A DNA stretch of 40,896 nucleotides from Candidatus Roizmanbacteria bacterium (GTDB lineage Bacteria; Patescibacteriota; Microgenomatia; UBA1406; GWC2-37-13): assembly GCA_013335175.1 (NCBI GenBank), contig JAAXWC010000012.1, forward strand, positions 1 through 40,896, read 5' to 3'. The notes below the pieces were generated by a model. That model saw only the letters and a list, made by a program, of their open reading frames with translations, was not told the DNA's origin and did not search any database. The stretch's first letter is position 1, and the number at the start of each line of letters is the position of its first letter. A program made the position numbers and the translations under genes. Shown one piece after another: positions 15,479-23,761 of the stretch.

Positions 15479-16576
15479 ATGACAATTCAAGTACCAAAAG
15501 ATCTGTTATTAGAAAAGCTAACCAATGCTTCTCGTTTTGTATCTAATAAACTTTCATCCGCAACAGCTCTTCAGGGTATTCTCGTAAAAATCGTTGATGG
15601 TAAAATGCATTTCTATTCCACCAATCTTAGTACCTATTTTCATACAACTCTTACTCTCGAAGAAAAAGGAACACATGAATTCATTATTGAACCAAGAAAG
15701 ATCATCGAATTTATCCAGTTTCTATCTTCGGGACTCATAAGTATAGATATAAAAGAGAATCAGATTGCTATATCTCAGGGAAAAACAAAGGGAAACTTTC
15801 CTTTAATACAAGCTCAAGATTTTCCCATTCCCCCCCAGTTTAAACAAGAGCAGATGAAACTTGAAGGAAGTTTTTTTCAAAAAAATCTTCCCTTAGTCCT
15901 TTTTTCTGCTTCTCACGATGAAATCAGGCCAGCTCTTACAGGAGTAAACTTTGTTTCCTCAGATGAAGAACTTCTCATGGTTTCAACAGATGGTTTTCGG
16001 CTTTCGTTAATCAAAGAAAAAAATAAGCACGCCGTCCCCTCCATGATTGTTCCCGCAGAGTTTTTAAGCGAGGTCTCCCGTTTGGCAAAGGATGCAAAAG
16101 AAGTCGGTTTTATTTTCTCTTCAGAGGAAAAAATGGTCTTCTTTTCCGTTGGGGAAGACGAGTTTTATTCGCGTATTATTGAAGGTGATTTTCCGCCTTT
16201 TGAACGGGTAATACCCTCTGAAGTAAAAACGACAATTAAAATGGAAAAGGACGAATTCTTACGAAATATTCGCCTCATTTCGATCTTTGCACGAGACTTC
16301 TCAAACGTTGTGGTCTGTGAATTCAAAAAAGAAGGTCTCTATATGCGCCCAAAGAAAGACAGCAATGAAGAGAACACAACCTTTCAGGATATTGAGTTCG
16401 AGGGAGAAGATCAACGAGTTGCGTTTAACTATAAATTCGTTCAGGACCTGCTAAATCATATCGACTCAAAAACAATCATTGTGGAGATTCTTCGTTCAGA
16501 TGCTCCTATTGTTTTTAAGGAAGAAAACAACAAATCGTTTCTTCACATCATCATGCCGGTGAGAATTCAGGAGTAA
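15479..16576 (+). CDS. dnaN: DNA polymerase III beta clamp
   Basis: 365 aa with the three repeated clamp domains. Position next to dnaA, length, RPALTGVNF (a DnaN-type start of domain 2), LLMVSTDGFRLSLIKE, and the C-terminal HIIMPVRIQE (family end IMPMRL) identify it. The ring tethers the polymerase and other repair factors to DNA. The protein is somewhat diverged but has no gap in a domain. Confidence 0.96.
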   Translation: MTIQVPKDLLLEKLTNASRFVSNKLSSATALQGILVKIVDGKMHFYSTNLSTYFHTTLTLEEKGTHEFIIEPRKIIEFIQFLSSGLISIDIKENQIAISQGKTKGNFPLIQAQDFPIPPQFKQEQMKLEGSFFQKNLPLVLFSASHDEIRPALTGVNFVSSDEELLMVSTDGFRLSLIKEKNKHAVPSMIVPAEFLSEVSRLAKDAKEVGFIFSSEEKMVFFSVGEDEFYSRIIEGDFPPFERVIPSEVKTTIKMEKDEFLRNIRLISIFARDFSNVVVCEFKKEGLYMRPKKDSNEENTTFQDIEFEGEDQRVAFNYKFVQDLLNHIDSKTIIVEILRSDAPIVFKEENNKSFLHIIMPVRIQE

Positions 16577-16609
16577 GCAGACTTATTAATTTAAAAAAAT
16601 TTATTGTCC

Positions 16610-17023
16610 ATGGAATTCAAAATATATACTGATGGAGGATCTCTTAATAATCCGGGCGAGGCTGCCTCCGCTTTTTTAATCTTTGAGGACAATGTTTTAA
16701 TCTATGAAGAAGGACGGAGAATTGGGATAGCTTCAAATAATATCGCTGAGTACTCTGCGCTTGTTTTTGCACTGGAAAAAGTAAAAAAACTGCTCTCCGA
16801 AGGGAAAAAACCAAATTTCATACGTGTATTCTCCGACTCTTCACTCATGGTAAATCAGGTAAATGGACTGTTTAAAGTGAAAGATCCGAATATTGGAAGA
16901 AAAGTGTTTGAGGTCCACGCTTTAGAACAGGAAATTAATATCCCTATCTCTTACACCCATGTGTTACGTAACTATAATGCTCTTGCGGACGCATTGGTAA
17001 AAAAAGCCTTAAAAGGAGTTTAA
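16610..17023 (+). CDS. RNase HI-like protein
   Basis: 137 aa from the ATG at 16610 (an earlier TTG at 16604 adds two residues). The four RNase H carboxylates are visible: D8 in YTDGGS, E47 in NIAEYSAL, D76 in FSDSSL and D127 in ALAD, with H117-V-L-R-N-Y-N as the active-site loop. The compact form lacking the basic protrusion resembles the RnhA-like proteins of Gram-positive bacteria. It should cut RNA in RNA-DNA hybrids, such as primers and R-loops, which fits its place beside dnaA-dnaN. Confidence 0.9.
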   Translation: MEFKIYTDGGSLNNPGEAASAFLIFEDNVLIYEEGRRIGIASNNIAEYSALVFALEKVKKLLSEGKKPNFIRVFSDSSLMVNQVNGLFKVKDPNIGRKVFEVHALEQEINIPISYTHVLRNYNALADALVKKALKGV

Positions 17024-17050
17024 AAACGAAAAAGAATTAATTCTATAAGC

Positions 17051-17911
17051 TTATAGTTGGCCCAATTTTTCTTTCCGTTCTGCTTCTTCTCGTACAAGAT
17101 TTAAGAATCGTTCAGTAGAAGAGAGACGACGGTGACCAACTACTTTTGCGATATACTCAAGAGATGCTCCATTCAGAAGTTGATGCGCGATAAAGGTATT
17201 TCTTAGATCGTTTACCGTTGCATTTTCAATACCTACTTCCCGGAAGCATCGATCGATAATTTGTCTAATATTTCGGATAAGAAGGGGTTTTCCGGTTCGG
17301 GTAACAAATAAATGAGTATCTTTTACAGGCTCTCTTATTTTTAAATAATCATCGATTCCCTTTTTTGCTGCCTTATTTAAAGGAACCTGTCGCTCTAAAT
17401 TCTTTCCATATGGACTTATGTGAAGTTCATTTGTTTGGACATCCTCCAAATGTAATTCTGCTAATTCTCCAATTTTTATTCCTGTTTGAAGAAGTATCTC
17501 TATTAAAGCGTAGGTTCTATCATCGTCTTTTGCGAGATCTCGGAGTGCACGATACTCAAGTTTACTTAAAATTCGAGGAGGAGTTTGAACATATTTAGGG
17601 TGAGCGATATCTAAAGATGGGTTTTGATCGATAATCCCCTCACTTTTCAAATATCGAAAAAATGTCCGAATAGAATTTAATTTTCGGGAAGCTGACTTTT
17701 TTGTATAATTATCGGTTAATAATTTACGAATAAATCCATCAATATCATCTTTTTTAACCTCTCGAATATCAGTTTTTTCCTGCGTTGTAAGATATCCGAC
17801 AAACTGTTCGAGGTCTTTTTTATACGCAATAATCGTAAATTGTGATTTACTTTGAGCTCCAAGATGTTTTATAAAATCCTCGACTAACGAGGGTAAAAGA
17901 CGCGGTTCCAT
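17051..17911 (-). CDS. Tyrosine-recombinase homologue lacking catalytic residues
   Basis: 286 aa with the full XerC/D layout: N-terminal SAM-like core-binding domain (1-105) and a C-terminal catalytic fold (110-286). The active site is changed. The first Arg (usual TGLRVSEL) is K146 in TGIKIGEL. The HxxR His is N234 in NDLRN, with R237 kept. The nucleophilic Tyr is F269 in STERFLNL. Beta-hairpin K170 and H260 in VVGHRR remain. No other Tyr is at the expected place, so DNA cleavage is not expected; DNA binding may persist. TATTAT (17919-17924) is 7 nt before the ATG. No frameshift or stop disturbs the frame, so it looks maintained. Confidence 0.9.
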   Translation of the reverse strand: MEPRLLPSLVEDFIKHLGAQSKSQFTIIAYKKDLEQFVGYLTTQEKTDIREVKKDDIDGFIRKLLTDNYTKKSASRKLNSIRTFFRYLKSEGIIDQNPSLDIAHPKYVQTPPRILSKLEYRALRDLAKDDDRTYALIEILLQTGIKIGELAELHLEDVQTNELHISPYGKNLERQVPLNKAAKKGIDDYLKIREPVKDTHLFVTRTGKPLLIRNIRQIIDRCFREVGIENATVNDLRNTFIAHQLLNGASLEYIAKVVGHRRLSSTERFLNLVREEAERKEKLGQL

Positions 17912-18031
17912 AAGTCCTATAATATATCATAAAGGTCTTAAATAAGCAATCGCAGAAGTTTGAAAAGTACTTATGCTTGATTCAATTATAAAATAAAGCT
18001 ACAATAGACCTATTATTATTTGTATATTCGT

Positions 18032-18358
18032 ATGTCGACAGTGTCTCATATTTCAAAAGATAATTTTCAGGAAGAAGTTATAGCTCACAAAGGATTAGTG
18101 CTCGTAGATTTTTATGCAGAATGGTGTGGTCCCTGCAAATTAACCGCTCCTATTCTCAATGAACTTGCTCAAGAACTTTCTGATGTAAAAATTGTGAAGG
18201 TTGATGTTGACCAAAATCAAGATTTAGCATCAGACTACTCTATTTTTTCTATTCCAACATTTCTTATTTTTAAAGACGGAGCGGTAGTTACTCAGTTTGT
18301 TGGTGCAATGGGGAAAGAAGGATTTTTAGAGCATATACAAACGGCAAAGTCAGCATAA
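18032..18358 (+). CDS. trxA: Thioredoxin
   Basis: 108 aa from the ATG at 18032. An upstream TTG at 18020 would add four residues that the family does not have. VDFYAEWCGPCKLTAPIL (25-42) holds the redox WCGPC, with the buried Asp of VDFY; SIPTFLIFKDG has the cis-Pro loop. It reduces cytosolic disulfides. A likely client nearby is the class II ribonucleotide reductase, whose C-terminal Cys need re-reduction. Confidence 0.96.
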   Translation: MSTVSHISKDNFQEEVIAHKGLVLVDFYAEWCGPCKLTAPILNELAQELSDVKIVKVDVDQNQDLASDYSIFSIPTFLIFKDGAVVTQFVGAMGKEGFLEHIQTAKSA

Positions 18359-18362
18359 AACA

Positions 18363-18761
18363 TCAGCGGATTAATACCCGTTTTGCATGTCCATGAATAA
18401 CTTTGATTGTGTAATGCGACCTTTTTAGCATAAGTAACGCAAACGTTGCAAGCCATCTCCACGCAGATGAAACGGGTTTGTGAAGCCCTTTTACAATCTC
18501 TTCATCTGATAACGGGATATTGAGTGGATCGGGCGGTGTGGCTGCACTTGGATGAATTTCAACCCCGGCTTTTTTTACTTCTACAGGGATTTCGGGAACT
18601 TCCTTTTTTACTTCGACATAATTATTTACTGGCGGGACAGAATACTCAACAGCGGGTGTCTGTTCTGTAGTTGAAATTGGTCCTGCCTCAGGAAAAGACG
18701 TGGATTGCTGTTGTGATTGAGAAATGAGGTCGTCAATAGGAGTATAGTTTGGTTCAGGCAT
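18363..18761 (-). CDS. Hypothetical protein with Pro/Glu-rich N-terminus
   Basis: 132 aa from the ATG at 18761. Longer frames start upstream, but TATAAT (18769-18774) ends 7 nt before this codon. Residues 1-80 are low-complexity, rich in Pro, Glu, Val and Thr. The last 50, beginning PLSDEEIVKGLHKPVSS, look folded, with a weakly hydrophobic WRWLATFALLML stretch and a basic end. No function is recognised. It follows the riboswitch-linked gene by 27 nt but has its own promoter. Confidence 0.65.
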   Translation of the reverse strand: MPEPNYTPIDDLISQSQQQSTSFPEAGPISTTEQTPAVEYSVPPVNNYVEVKKEVPEIPVEVKKAGVEIHPSAATPPDPLNIPLSDEEIVKGLHKPVSSAWRWLATFALLMLKRSHYTIKVIHGHAKRVLIR

Positions 18762-18788
18762 AGTATTCATTATAAACACAAATAATCG

Positions 18789-20120
18789 CTATTTACAGGT
18801 GGCTTTTAATCCACACCCCGGGCATTGTTTTGTTCCTGCTCCCACTATAATAATATGTGAACATTTCGGGCAATGAAAATGTGATTTATGACATTCACCA
18901 CACTTACAAGGGCTATCATTTGGATCAACAGGTTCTATCGCATATCCAGCATTTTGAAGAGCAGTTTTTCCTAAACCAATAATACGTGATGGCTCTTGTT
19001 GTTCTAATGGATTATAGTCAAACATATCAGAAAAACCAGTATTTCCCCCACAACTGGTAAAAAAATTTGTAATTTTCTCTTCATACCAATCTAAATGTTG
19101 CATCATCCCTGCATATGAAAAGTTATAAACAGTGGAGGCAAACTCCTGAAGTTGCTGCAAATCTTGTTTTATATGGAGAATATCCTTGCCTAGAATCAGA
19201 TTCTTGAGAGTATTCTCCCACGTACGCCATTCTTTCAAAATACGTTCGCTCCTCTCATTCGGATTCATGAGAAGGGTATAGACGTTGTGTAAAATGGGGC
19301 GTGCCACCTTTAAGTATTCTTCCATAAGTTCATCGGTGGTTTGATAGGGATCATCTTCAAGTGGGCGGATTTTTCGTTCCTCTGGTGTTGCTTCATACAA
19401 TCCTCGAATGAGCTGGTCGATTTGCTTAGTTTCTCTTTTATTTCGGATATCGGTAATAGGATACCGTTCGGTATCAAGTGGCGTTACAAAACCTAAAAGA
19501 TTCCCTTGAGGCGGATTTTTGCCAGTAAGCAGAGTAAAAAGCTCTTCTTGAGCTTGTGGATCGAGATAATGTATAAATGCTTTCAGTTCTGAACGCGGAG
19601 TTCCATCAATAGAAACTACCTGATGCACACGGAGAAAACTATAGTTACTAAATCCTTTTTCTCGCAATTCTTCAATATTATTCATTTGTTCGAATACGGC
19701 GGGGCTAAACTCAACAAAGATCTTTTGCATTTGGCCGGTTTGAAGAATGTTTTGAATTTCTTTTTGGAGTTGATGTGTTACAGAAAGATCGTATTTAGCT
19801 CGGTCTCGATACCACGCTGGAAATGTTGGATTGTCAATTACTTTCTGGGAAGAATCCTCAGCGAGTTCATCGTTGAAAAATGTGAGCTTTACGGTACCAT
19901 CTTCACGATTTTGTATTCCTTGGTGGTACGTTGAGCTGGATACTTTTCCAAACATCTCACTCGCTCCAGACTCAGCTTGTTTGTAGAAGAACTCACGATA
20001 GGCTTCTTGCTCTCTGAGAGCTCGCTTCCATTCAAGGTTTAAATCGAAGGAAAGTGGCGTTTTTTGTTGTTCATCTTGTGTTTCGGGATACGAAACACAC
20101 TCACACATAGGTGGTACCAT
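18789..20120 (-). CDS. Unknown zinc-ribbon protein downstream of cobalamin riboswitch
   Basis: 443 aa with no signal peptide or membrane helix; I do not recognise the main body. Residues 1-400 are mostly polar and helical, with acidic stretches and many Gln. The last 40 hold eight Cys (405, 407, 410, 417, 420, 433, 436, 442), including CPKC and CPGC pairs, and several His, a double zinc-ribbon-like tail. The start codon lies 27 nt after the P1 stem of a cobalamin riboswitch on the same strand, so the gene is probably controlled by B12. A second ATG at 20108 is possible. Neighbours are the adenosyltransferase and nrdJ. It may serve corrinoid capture, B12 sparing or RNR function; none is shown. 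Confidence 0.8.
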   Translation of the reverse strand: MVPPMCECVSYPETQDEQQKTPLSFDLNLEWKRALREQEAYREFFYKQAESGASEMFGKVSSSTYHQGIQNREDGTVKLTFFNDELAEDSSQKVIDNPTFPAWYRDRAKYDLSVTHQLQKEIQNILQTGQMQKIFVEFSPAVFEQMNNIEELREKGFSNYSFLRVHQVVSIDGTPRSELKAFIHYLDPQAQEELFTLLTGKNPPQGNLLGFVTPLDTERYPITDIRNKRETKQIDQLIRGLYEATPEERKIRPLEDDPYQTTDELMEEYLKVARPILHNVYTLLMNPNERSERILKEWRTWENTLKNLILGKDILHIKQDLQQLQEFASTVYNFSYAGMMQHLDWYEEKITNFFTSCGGNTGFSDMFDYNPLEQQEPSRIIGLGKTALQNAGYAIEPVDPNDSPCKCGECHKSHFHCPKCSHIIIVGAGTKQCPGCGLKATCK

Positions 20121-20147
20121 AGAGTGTTCTGCACGGAAAAATAGCGT

Positions 20148-20292
20148 CTTGGTCGGTCTTCGGACTTACCTAACACAAGTGTTAGGCTTACCGCTGCGGC
20201 ACAGTCGCCGATTTGCACGGCGTTCCCAATAATCTCTCAACATGAAAGGTACCTTCCCACCCCCTGGAGAGGAGGCAGTGGTACAAACCAAG
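20148..20292 (-). promoter_or_regulatory. Cobalamin riboswitch with rearranged peripheral hairpin
   Basis: Read on the minus strand, CUUGGU (20287-20292) pairs with ACCAAG (20148-20153) as P1. The core has GGGAAC, a GCCG-UGCAAAU-CGGC hairpin, GACUGUGCCGCAGCGGUAA and the B12 box AAGUCCGAAGACCGACC (20151-20167), matching the conserved cobalamin aptamer. The ACUG/UGGGAA hairpin (20248-20284), normally placed between GGUAA and the B12 box, lies here near the 5' end. In its usual place is a plain CCUAACAC/GUGUUAGG hairpin. The start codon of the next gene is 27 nt downstream, without a clear terminator, so translational control is more likely than attenuation. Confidence 0.9.
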
Positions 20293-20306
20293 AATAAATA
20301 ATACTA

Positions 20307-20837
20307 TTACTTTATAACGATCTCTTCTTTTTCTTCATAGGTTCTTGCGAGTATAAAAAAAAGATCAGATAATCGGTTTAAATACTGCATAATACCTGCT
20401 GCTTTATCTTCAGTAGCCACTTTTTTCGTATGAAATAGCGATACCACTTTTCGCTCACTTTTTCGTGTCAAAGTACGAATTACATGAAAAAGAGAAGAAA
20501 TTTCACCTCCTTGCGGAAGGATAAAATGAGTCAGTTCCGGGAGATTGAACTCTGCTGTATCAATGAACTGTTCAAATTGTTTCACCTGAACGGCCAAACT
20601 TTCTATAGGTTTATTGTAGCCTGCCAAAACACTCATTATTTCATACAAAGAAGACTGAATATTGGTTAATAATCGAATATCTTCTTTCTTCGTCAATTTG
20701 GCAATGGCAAGACCAATAAAACTAGAAAGTTCATCAAGAGAACCGTATGCTTCTACCTGAATATCGTCTTTTTCTATGGAAACTCCTCCAAATAGTGAGG
20801 TAGTTCCCGTATCCCCTTTTTTTGTGTAAATACTCAT
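20307..20837 (-). CDS. PduO-type ATP:cob(I)alamin adenosyltransferase
   Basis: 176 aa from the ATG at 20837. The frame continues upstream, but the extension would lie in a hairpin between genes. Motifs: TKKGDTGTTSLFGG (ATP loop), VEAYGSLDELSSFIG, and RTLTRKSERKVVSL, all typical of the PduO/CobA2 family. The trimeric enzyme moves the adenosyl group of ATP onto cob(I)alamin and makes the coenzyme that NrdJ needs. It lies 66 nt after nrdJ on the same strand, so the two are probably expressed together. No corrin-ring synthesis genes are seen, which fits salvage. Confidence 0.95.
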   Translation of the reverse strand: MSIYTKKGDTGTTSLFGGVSIEKDDIQVEAYGSLDELSSFIGLAIAKLTKKEDIRLLTNIQSSLYEIMSVLAGYNKPIESLAVQVKQFEQFIDTAEFNLPELTHFILPQGGEISSLFHVIRTLTRKSERKVVSLFHTKKVATEDKAAGIMQYLNRLSDLFFILARTYEEKEEIVIK

Positions 20838-20849
20838 AAGTAACAAATT

Positions 20850-20888
20850 GGCAGCCAACGATTTCGCGAGTAAAAATCGTTGACTGCC
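20850..20888 (-). other. Long hairpin between nrdJ and the adenosyltransferase
   Basis: A 15-bp inverted repeat (minus strand GGCAGTCAACGATTT / AAATCGTTGGCTGCC, one G-U pair) with a 9-nt loop. It ends 12 nt before the adenosyltransferase ATG and has no run of U. It could stabilise the nrdJ message end, attenuate readthrough, or control translation. Confidence 0.75.
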
Positions 20889-20902
20889 CACTATTATTCA
20901 AC

Positions 20903-23263
20903 TTAACATTCAGAATACCCGCATCCATAACACTTTTTACATCCCTCTTCATGAGCAAGGAGTGCCTCTCCACATTTTGAGCAGATATCAAACAGCGCTC
21001 GTTTTTCTACAGGCTCTTCCTGAAGAAGACTCGGCTGCATCATCTCACTCACAAGTTCAGGATCTTCCTTTGTGTGTCCGTTGGTAGATGCTTGTTTTTG
21101 GGCATTGAGTTCAAAGTGCATTTTCAACACTTTTGCGACGGCGTCAGGAAGACTTTTAATACGGTCTTTCCCAAATCCCATAGGTCGTGCGCCCCCTATT
21201 CCTTCCAACTGACTCATAATTTCCTTTATTCGTACTTCTGGTTTCAGGTGTGATGCAAATCGCAACGAGAGCGAGATCATTCGTCCTAAGCCTTCTGCTA
21301 CGGCATATACATCGGTTCCAGCTTTACCTACGTTAATAAATACTTCCAAAGGATCGTTATTTCCGTTGGTATTAATAGTAATAAATGCAGTTCCAACTGG
21401 TGTTTGAATTTTATAGGTCGAACCATGTACCACCATCGGTCTTGGTTTTACGTTTTGTACAGGTGTAGAAATTTCTTTTGCCGTTTCTTCTGGTTTCTTT
21501 TCTTCAATACGGGAAAGTACTCCCATTCGAGAACCATCTCGCATATACGTAATACCTTTTAATCCAAGTTTGTAGGCCATGGTATACAAATCCCGAACAT
21601 CTTCAACTGTGTGGGTATTTGGTGCGTTTACCGTTTTAGAGATAGAGGCGTCTACATATTTTTGAATAACGGCCTGTACTTTTATATGATCTTCAGGAGA
21701 AAGTTCGTTTGCTCCTACAAACCATTCCGGCTTTTGTACTTTTTCTTCCGCATGCTTTTCCACCCATTCTTCATATAAATGATGACGGATAACGTGTTCT
21801 CCAATACGATCTCGACGTACAAATTCAAATTCGTACACCGGTTCAATTCCGGAAGTGGTATTTGCCATCAACGAGGTTGATCCTGTAGGAGCCTGCATCA
21901 AAAGGAGCGAGTTTCGTATCCCATTTTTTTTAATATTTGCCCGAACATCAATTGGGAGCTGTTGGATAAAGAGGCCTTTTGAATAGAGATCTGCATCAAA
22001 TTTTTTAAATGCACCCTTTTCTCGTGAAGCTTCAATAGATGCTCGATAGGCTTCATCTCGAATAATTTTATACACTTTTTCAATAAATACGAGTGATTCT
22101 TCTGATCCGTAGCGCAAATGAAGTTTGATAAGTGCGTCTCCAAGGCCCATGGTGCCCAATCCGAGTCTTCGTTCTCCTTCAAGTTGCGATTTACGAATCT
22201 CTTCAAATACATAGGGATCCATATCAATAACATTATCCTGAAGACGAACCGCAGTTCGCACTGTTTTTTTGAGTGCTTCAAAATCAAACTCTCCCTTTTC
22301 ATCGATATCAGACGATTTCACGAGAGCAGAAAGATTAATAGATCCTAAGTTACAGACTCCCCAATCGGGAAGTCCTTCTTCTCCACAGGGATTGGTGCAG
22401 TTAATCCGATTCCAGTACCAGTTATTGTAGAGCTTGTTGTATCGTTCCATGAATACAAGTCCAGGTTCTGCCGATTGCCAGGCTGCCTTTGCAATAAGAT
22501 CCCACAAAGCACGCGCTTTCACAATTTTATGAACATTTACCTTTTTCCCCATTTCTTTCCATTTCACCAAATCTCCAGTCCATTTTTCGTCATATTCTGG
22601 ATCGTCAACATCTGGGAAAACGAGAGGCCAATCAACATCTTGCTCAACGGCTTCCATAAAAGAATCCGATACACAAACAGAGAGATTAGCGCCTTGTATG
22701 CGAGTTAAGTCTTGTTTTACTGTAATAAATTCTTCAATATCTGGATGCCAGTCCCACATCATAAGCATAAGGGCTCCTCGACGAGATCCTCCTTGCTGAA
22801 TAATGTCTCGGGTAGCTACAGAAAAAAGTTCTGCCCAATTAATAGGACCGGAAGAAAAGCCATTTACTTTACGAACTCGAGCACCTCGTGGGCGAAGAGA
22901 AGAGATGTTAAATCCAACTCCTCCACCTCTCGACATAATTTCAACCATCTGTTTTAACGTTTCAAGAATTCCTCCTCGAGAGTCTTTTGGTGAAGGGATA
23001 ACAAAGCAGTTGTAATAACTTACCTCAAACCCTGTCCCGGCACCTGCAAGAATACGTCCACCTGGAACATATTTAAAGTCTTTCATAGCTTCATAAAACT
23101 CTTTTTCCCATTTTTGCTGATCCGATTTTTTCTCCTGAAGAGCTACTGCTTTCGCTACTCGTTTCCACATTTCTTCTGGCGTTTTTTCCAGAGCTACCCC
23201 TTCTTTGTTTTTCAGAGAGTATCGATCGAGAAAGACCTTTTCGGAAATACCTTTAAGTTTCAT
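20903..23263 (-). CDS. nrdJ: Adenosylcobalamin-dependent ribonucleotide reductase (class II)
   Basis: 786 aa class II RNR, reducing ribonucleotides to deoxyribonucleotides by a thiyl radical made from adenosylcobalamin; no NrdB subunit or oxygen is needed. Seen: PGGRILAGAG near residue 67, YNCFVIPSP with the first redox Cys, SRGGGVGFNIS, the loop NCTNPCGEEGLPDWGVCNLGSINL with the NPCGE active-site motif, and APTGSTS. The C-terminal tail has CSKCGEALLAHEEGC and CYGCGYSEC, a zinc-ribbon-like redox tail. No intein is present. nrdR lies 48 nt upstream, the adenosyltransferase follows. Confidence 0.97.
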   Translation of the reverse strand: MKLKGISEKVFLDRYSLKNKEGVALEKTPEEMWKRVAKAVALQEKKSDQQKWEKEFYEAMKDFKYVPGGRILAGAGTGFEVSYYNCFVIPSPKDSRGGILETLKQMVEIMSRGGGVGFNISSLRPRGARVRKVNGFSSGPINWAELFSVATRDIIQQGGSRRGALMLMMWDWHPDIEEFITVKQDLTRIQGANLSVCVSDSFMEAVEQDVDWPLVFPDVDDPEYDEKWTGDLVKWKEMGKKVNVHKIVKARALWDLIAKAAWQSAEPGLVFMERYNKLYNNWYWNRINCTNPCGEEGLPDWGVCNLGSINLSALVKSSDIDEKGEFDFEALKKTVRTAVRLQDNVIDMDPYVFEEIRKSQLEGERRLGLGTMGLGDALIKLHLRYGSEESLVFIEKVYKIIRDEAYRASIEASREKGAFKKFDADLYSKGLFIQQLPIDVRANIKKNGIRNSLLLMQAPTGSTSLMANTTSGIEPVYEFEFVRRDRIGEHVIRHHLYEEWVEKHAEEKVQKPEWFVGANELSPEDHIKVQAVIQKYVDASISKTVNAPNTHTVEDVRDLYTMAYKLGLKGITYMRDGSRMGVLSRIEEKKPEETAKEISTPVQNVKPRPMVVHGSTYKIQTPVGTAFITINTNGNNDPLEVFINVGKAGTDVYAVAEGLGRMISLSLRFASHLKPEVRIKEIMSQLEGIGGARPMGFGKDRIKSLPDAVAKVLKMHFELNAQKQASTNGHTKEDPELVSEMMQPSLLQEEPVEKRALFDICSKCGEALLAHEEGCKKCYGCGYSEC

Positions 23264-23311
23264 ATAGTGTTTTTATAATGCTGCCTTTTGGACAGAACTA
23301 GTAATAATAAA

Positions 23312-23761
23312 TTATTTTTGCAATTTTTTAACTTCTTTCCCGAAGTCCTCTACGTCAACAAAACGACGGAACACCGATGCAAAGCGAATATATGCTACTT
23401 TATCCAATTCTTTTAAACGGTTTGCCACCATGTCGCCAATAGTATTACTTTCAATCTCCCCCTTATCGCTCCCACTTGCCTGTATCTCAATCTCAGAGAC
23501 AATCAATTCAATCTGCGTTGGTGAAACCGTTGTTTTCTCGACGGCGTGCAAAATGCCATTTCGTAATTTTTCCCGACTAAATCGCTCCCGTCGCTTATCT
23601 CGTTTCGTCACAAAAAGCGGTAGTTCCTCAGTCCGTTCGTACGTGGTAAATCTCTTTTGGCATTGAGGACACTGTCTTCTTCTTCGAATGGCGGTGCCAT
23701 CTTCAGTTATGCGCGTCTCAATAACCTCTGTGTCAGTATGTTTACAAAAATAACAATGCAT
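23312..23761 (-). CDS. nrdR: Transcriptional repressor NrdR
   Basis: 149 aa, standard length. The zinc ribbon uses C3, C6, C31 and C34 (MHCYFC, CPQC), followed by RFTTYER and an ATP-cone domain with VTKRDKRRERFSREKL. NrdR senses ATP/dATP and represses RNR genes. It precedes nrdJ in the same direction, so it likely controls that gene and perhaps itself: a perfect inverted repeat overlaps its start codon. Confidence 0.97.
   Translation of the reverse strand: MHCYFCKHTDTEVIETRITEDGTAIRRRRQCPQCQKRFTTYERTEELPLFVTKRDKRRERFSREKLRNGILHAVEKTTVSPTQIELIVSEIEIQASGSDKGEIESNTIGDMVANRLKELDKVAYIRFASVFRRFVDVEDFGKEVKKLQK

Noticed and set aside
20148-20292. RNase P RNA or another structured RNA
   Set aside because: The core, GCCGCAGCGGUAA and AAGUCCGAAGACC segments fit a cobalamin aptamer on the minus strand and nothing else I know.
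20903-23263. Intein or inserted domain in NrdJ
   Set aside because: Motifs run in the usual order with normal length and no splice-junction residues.
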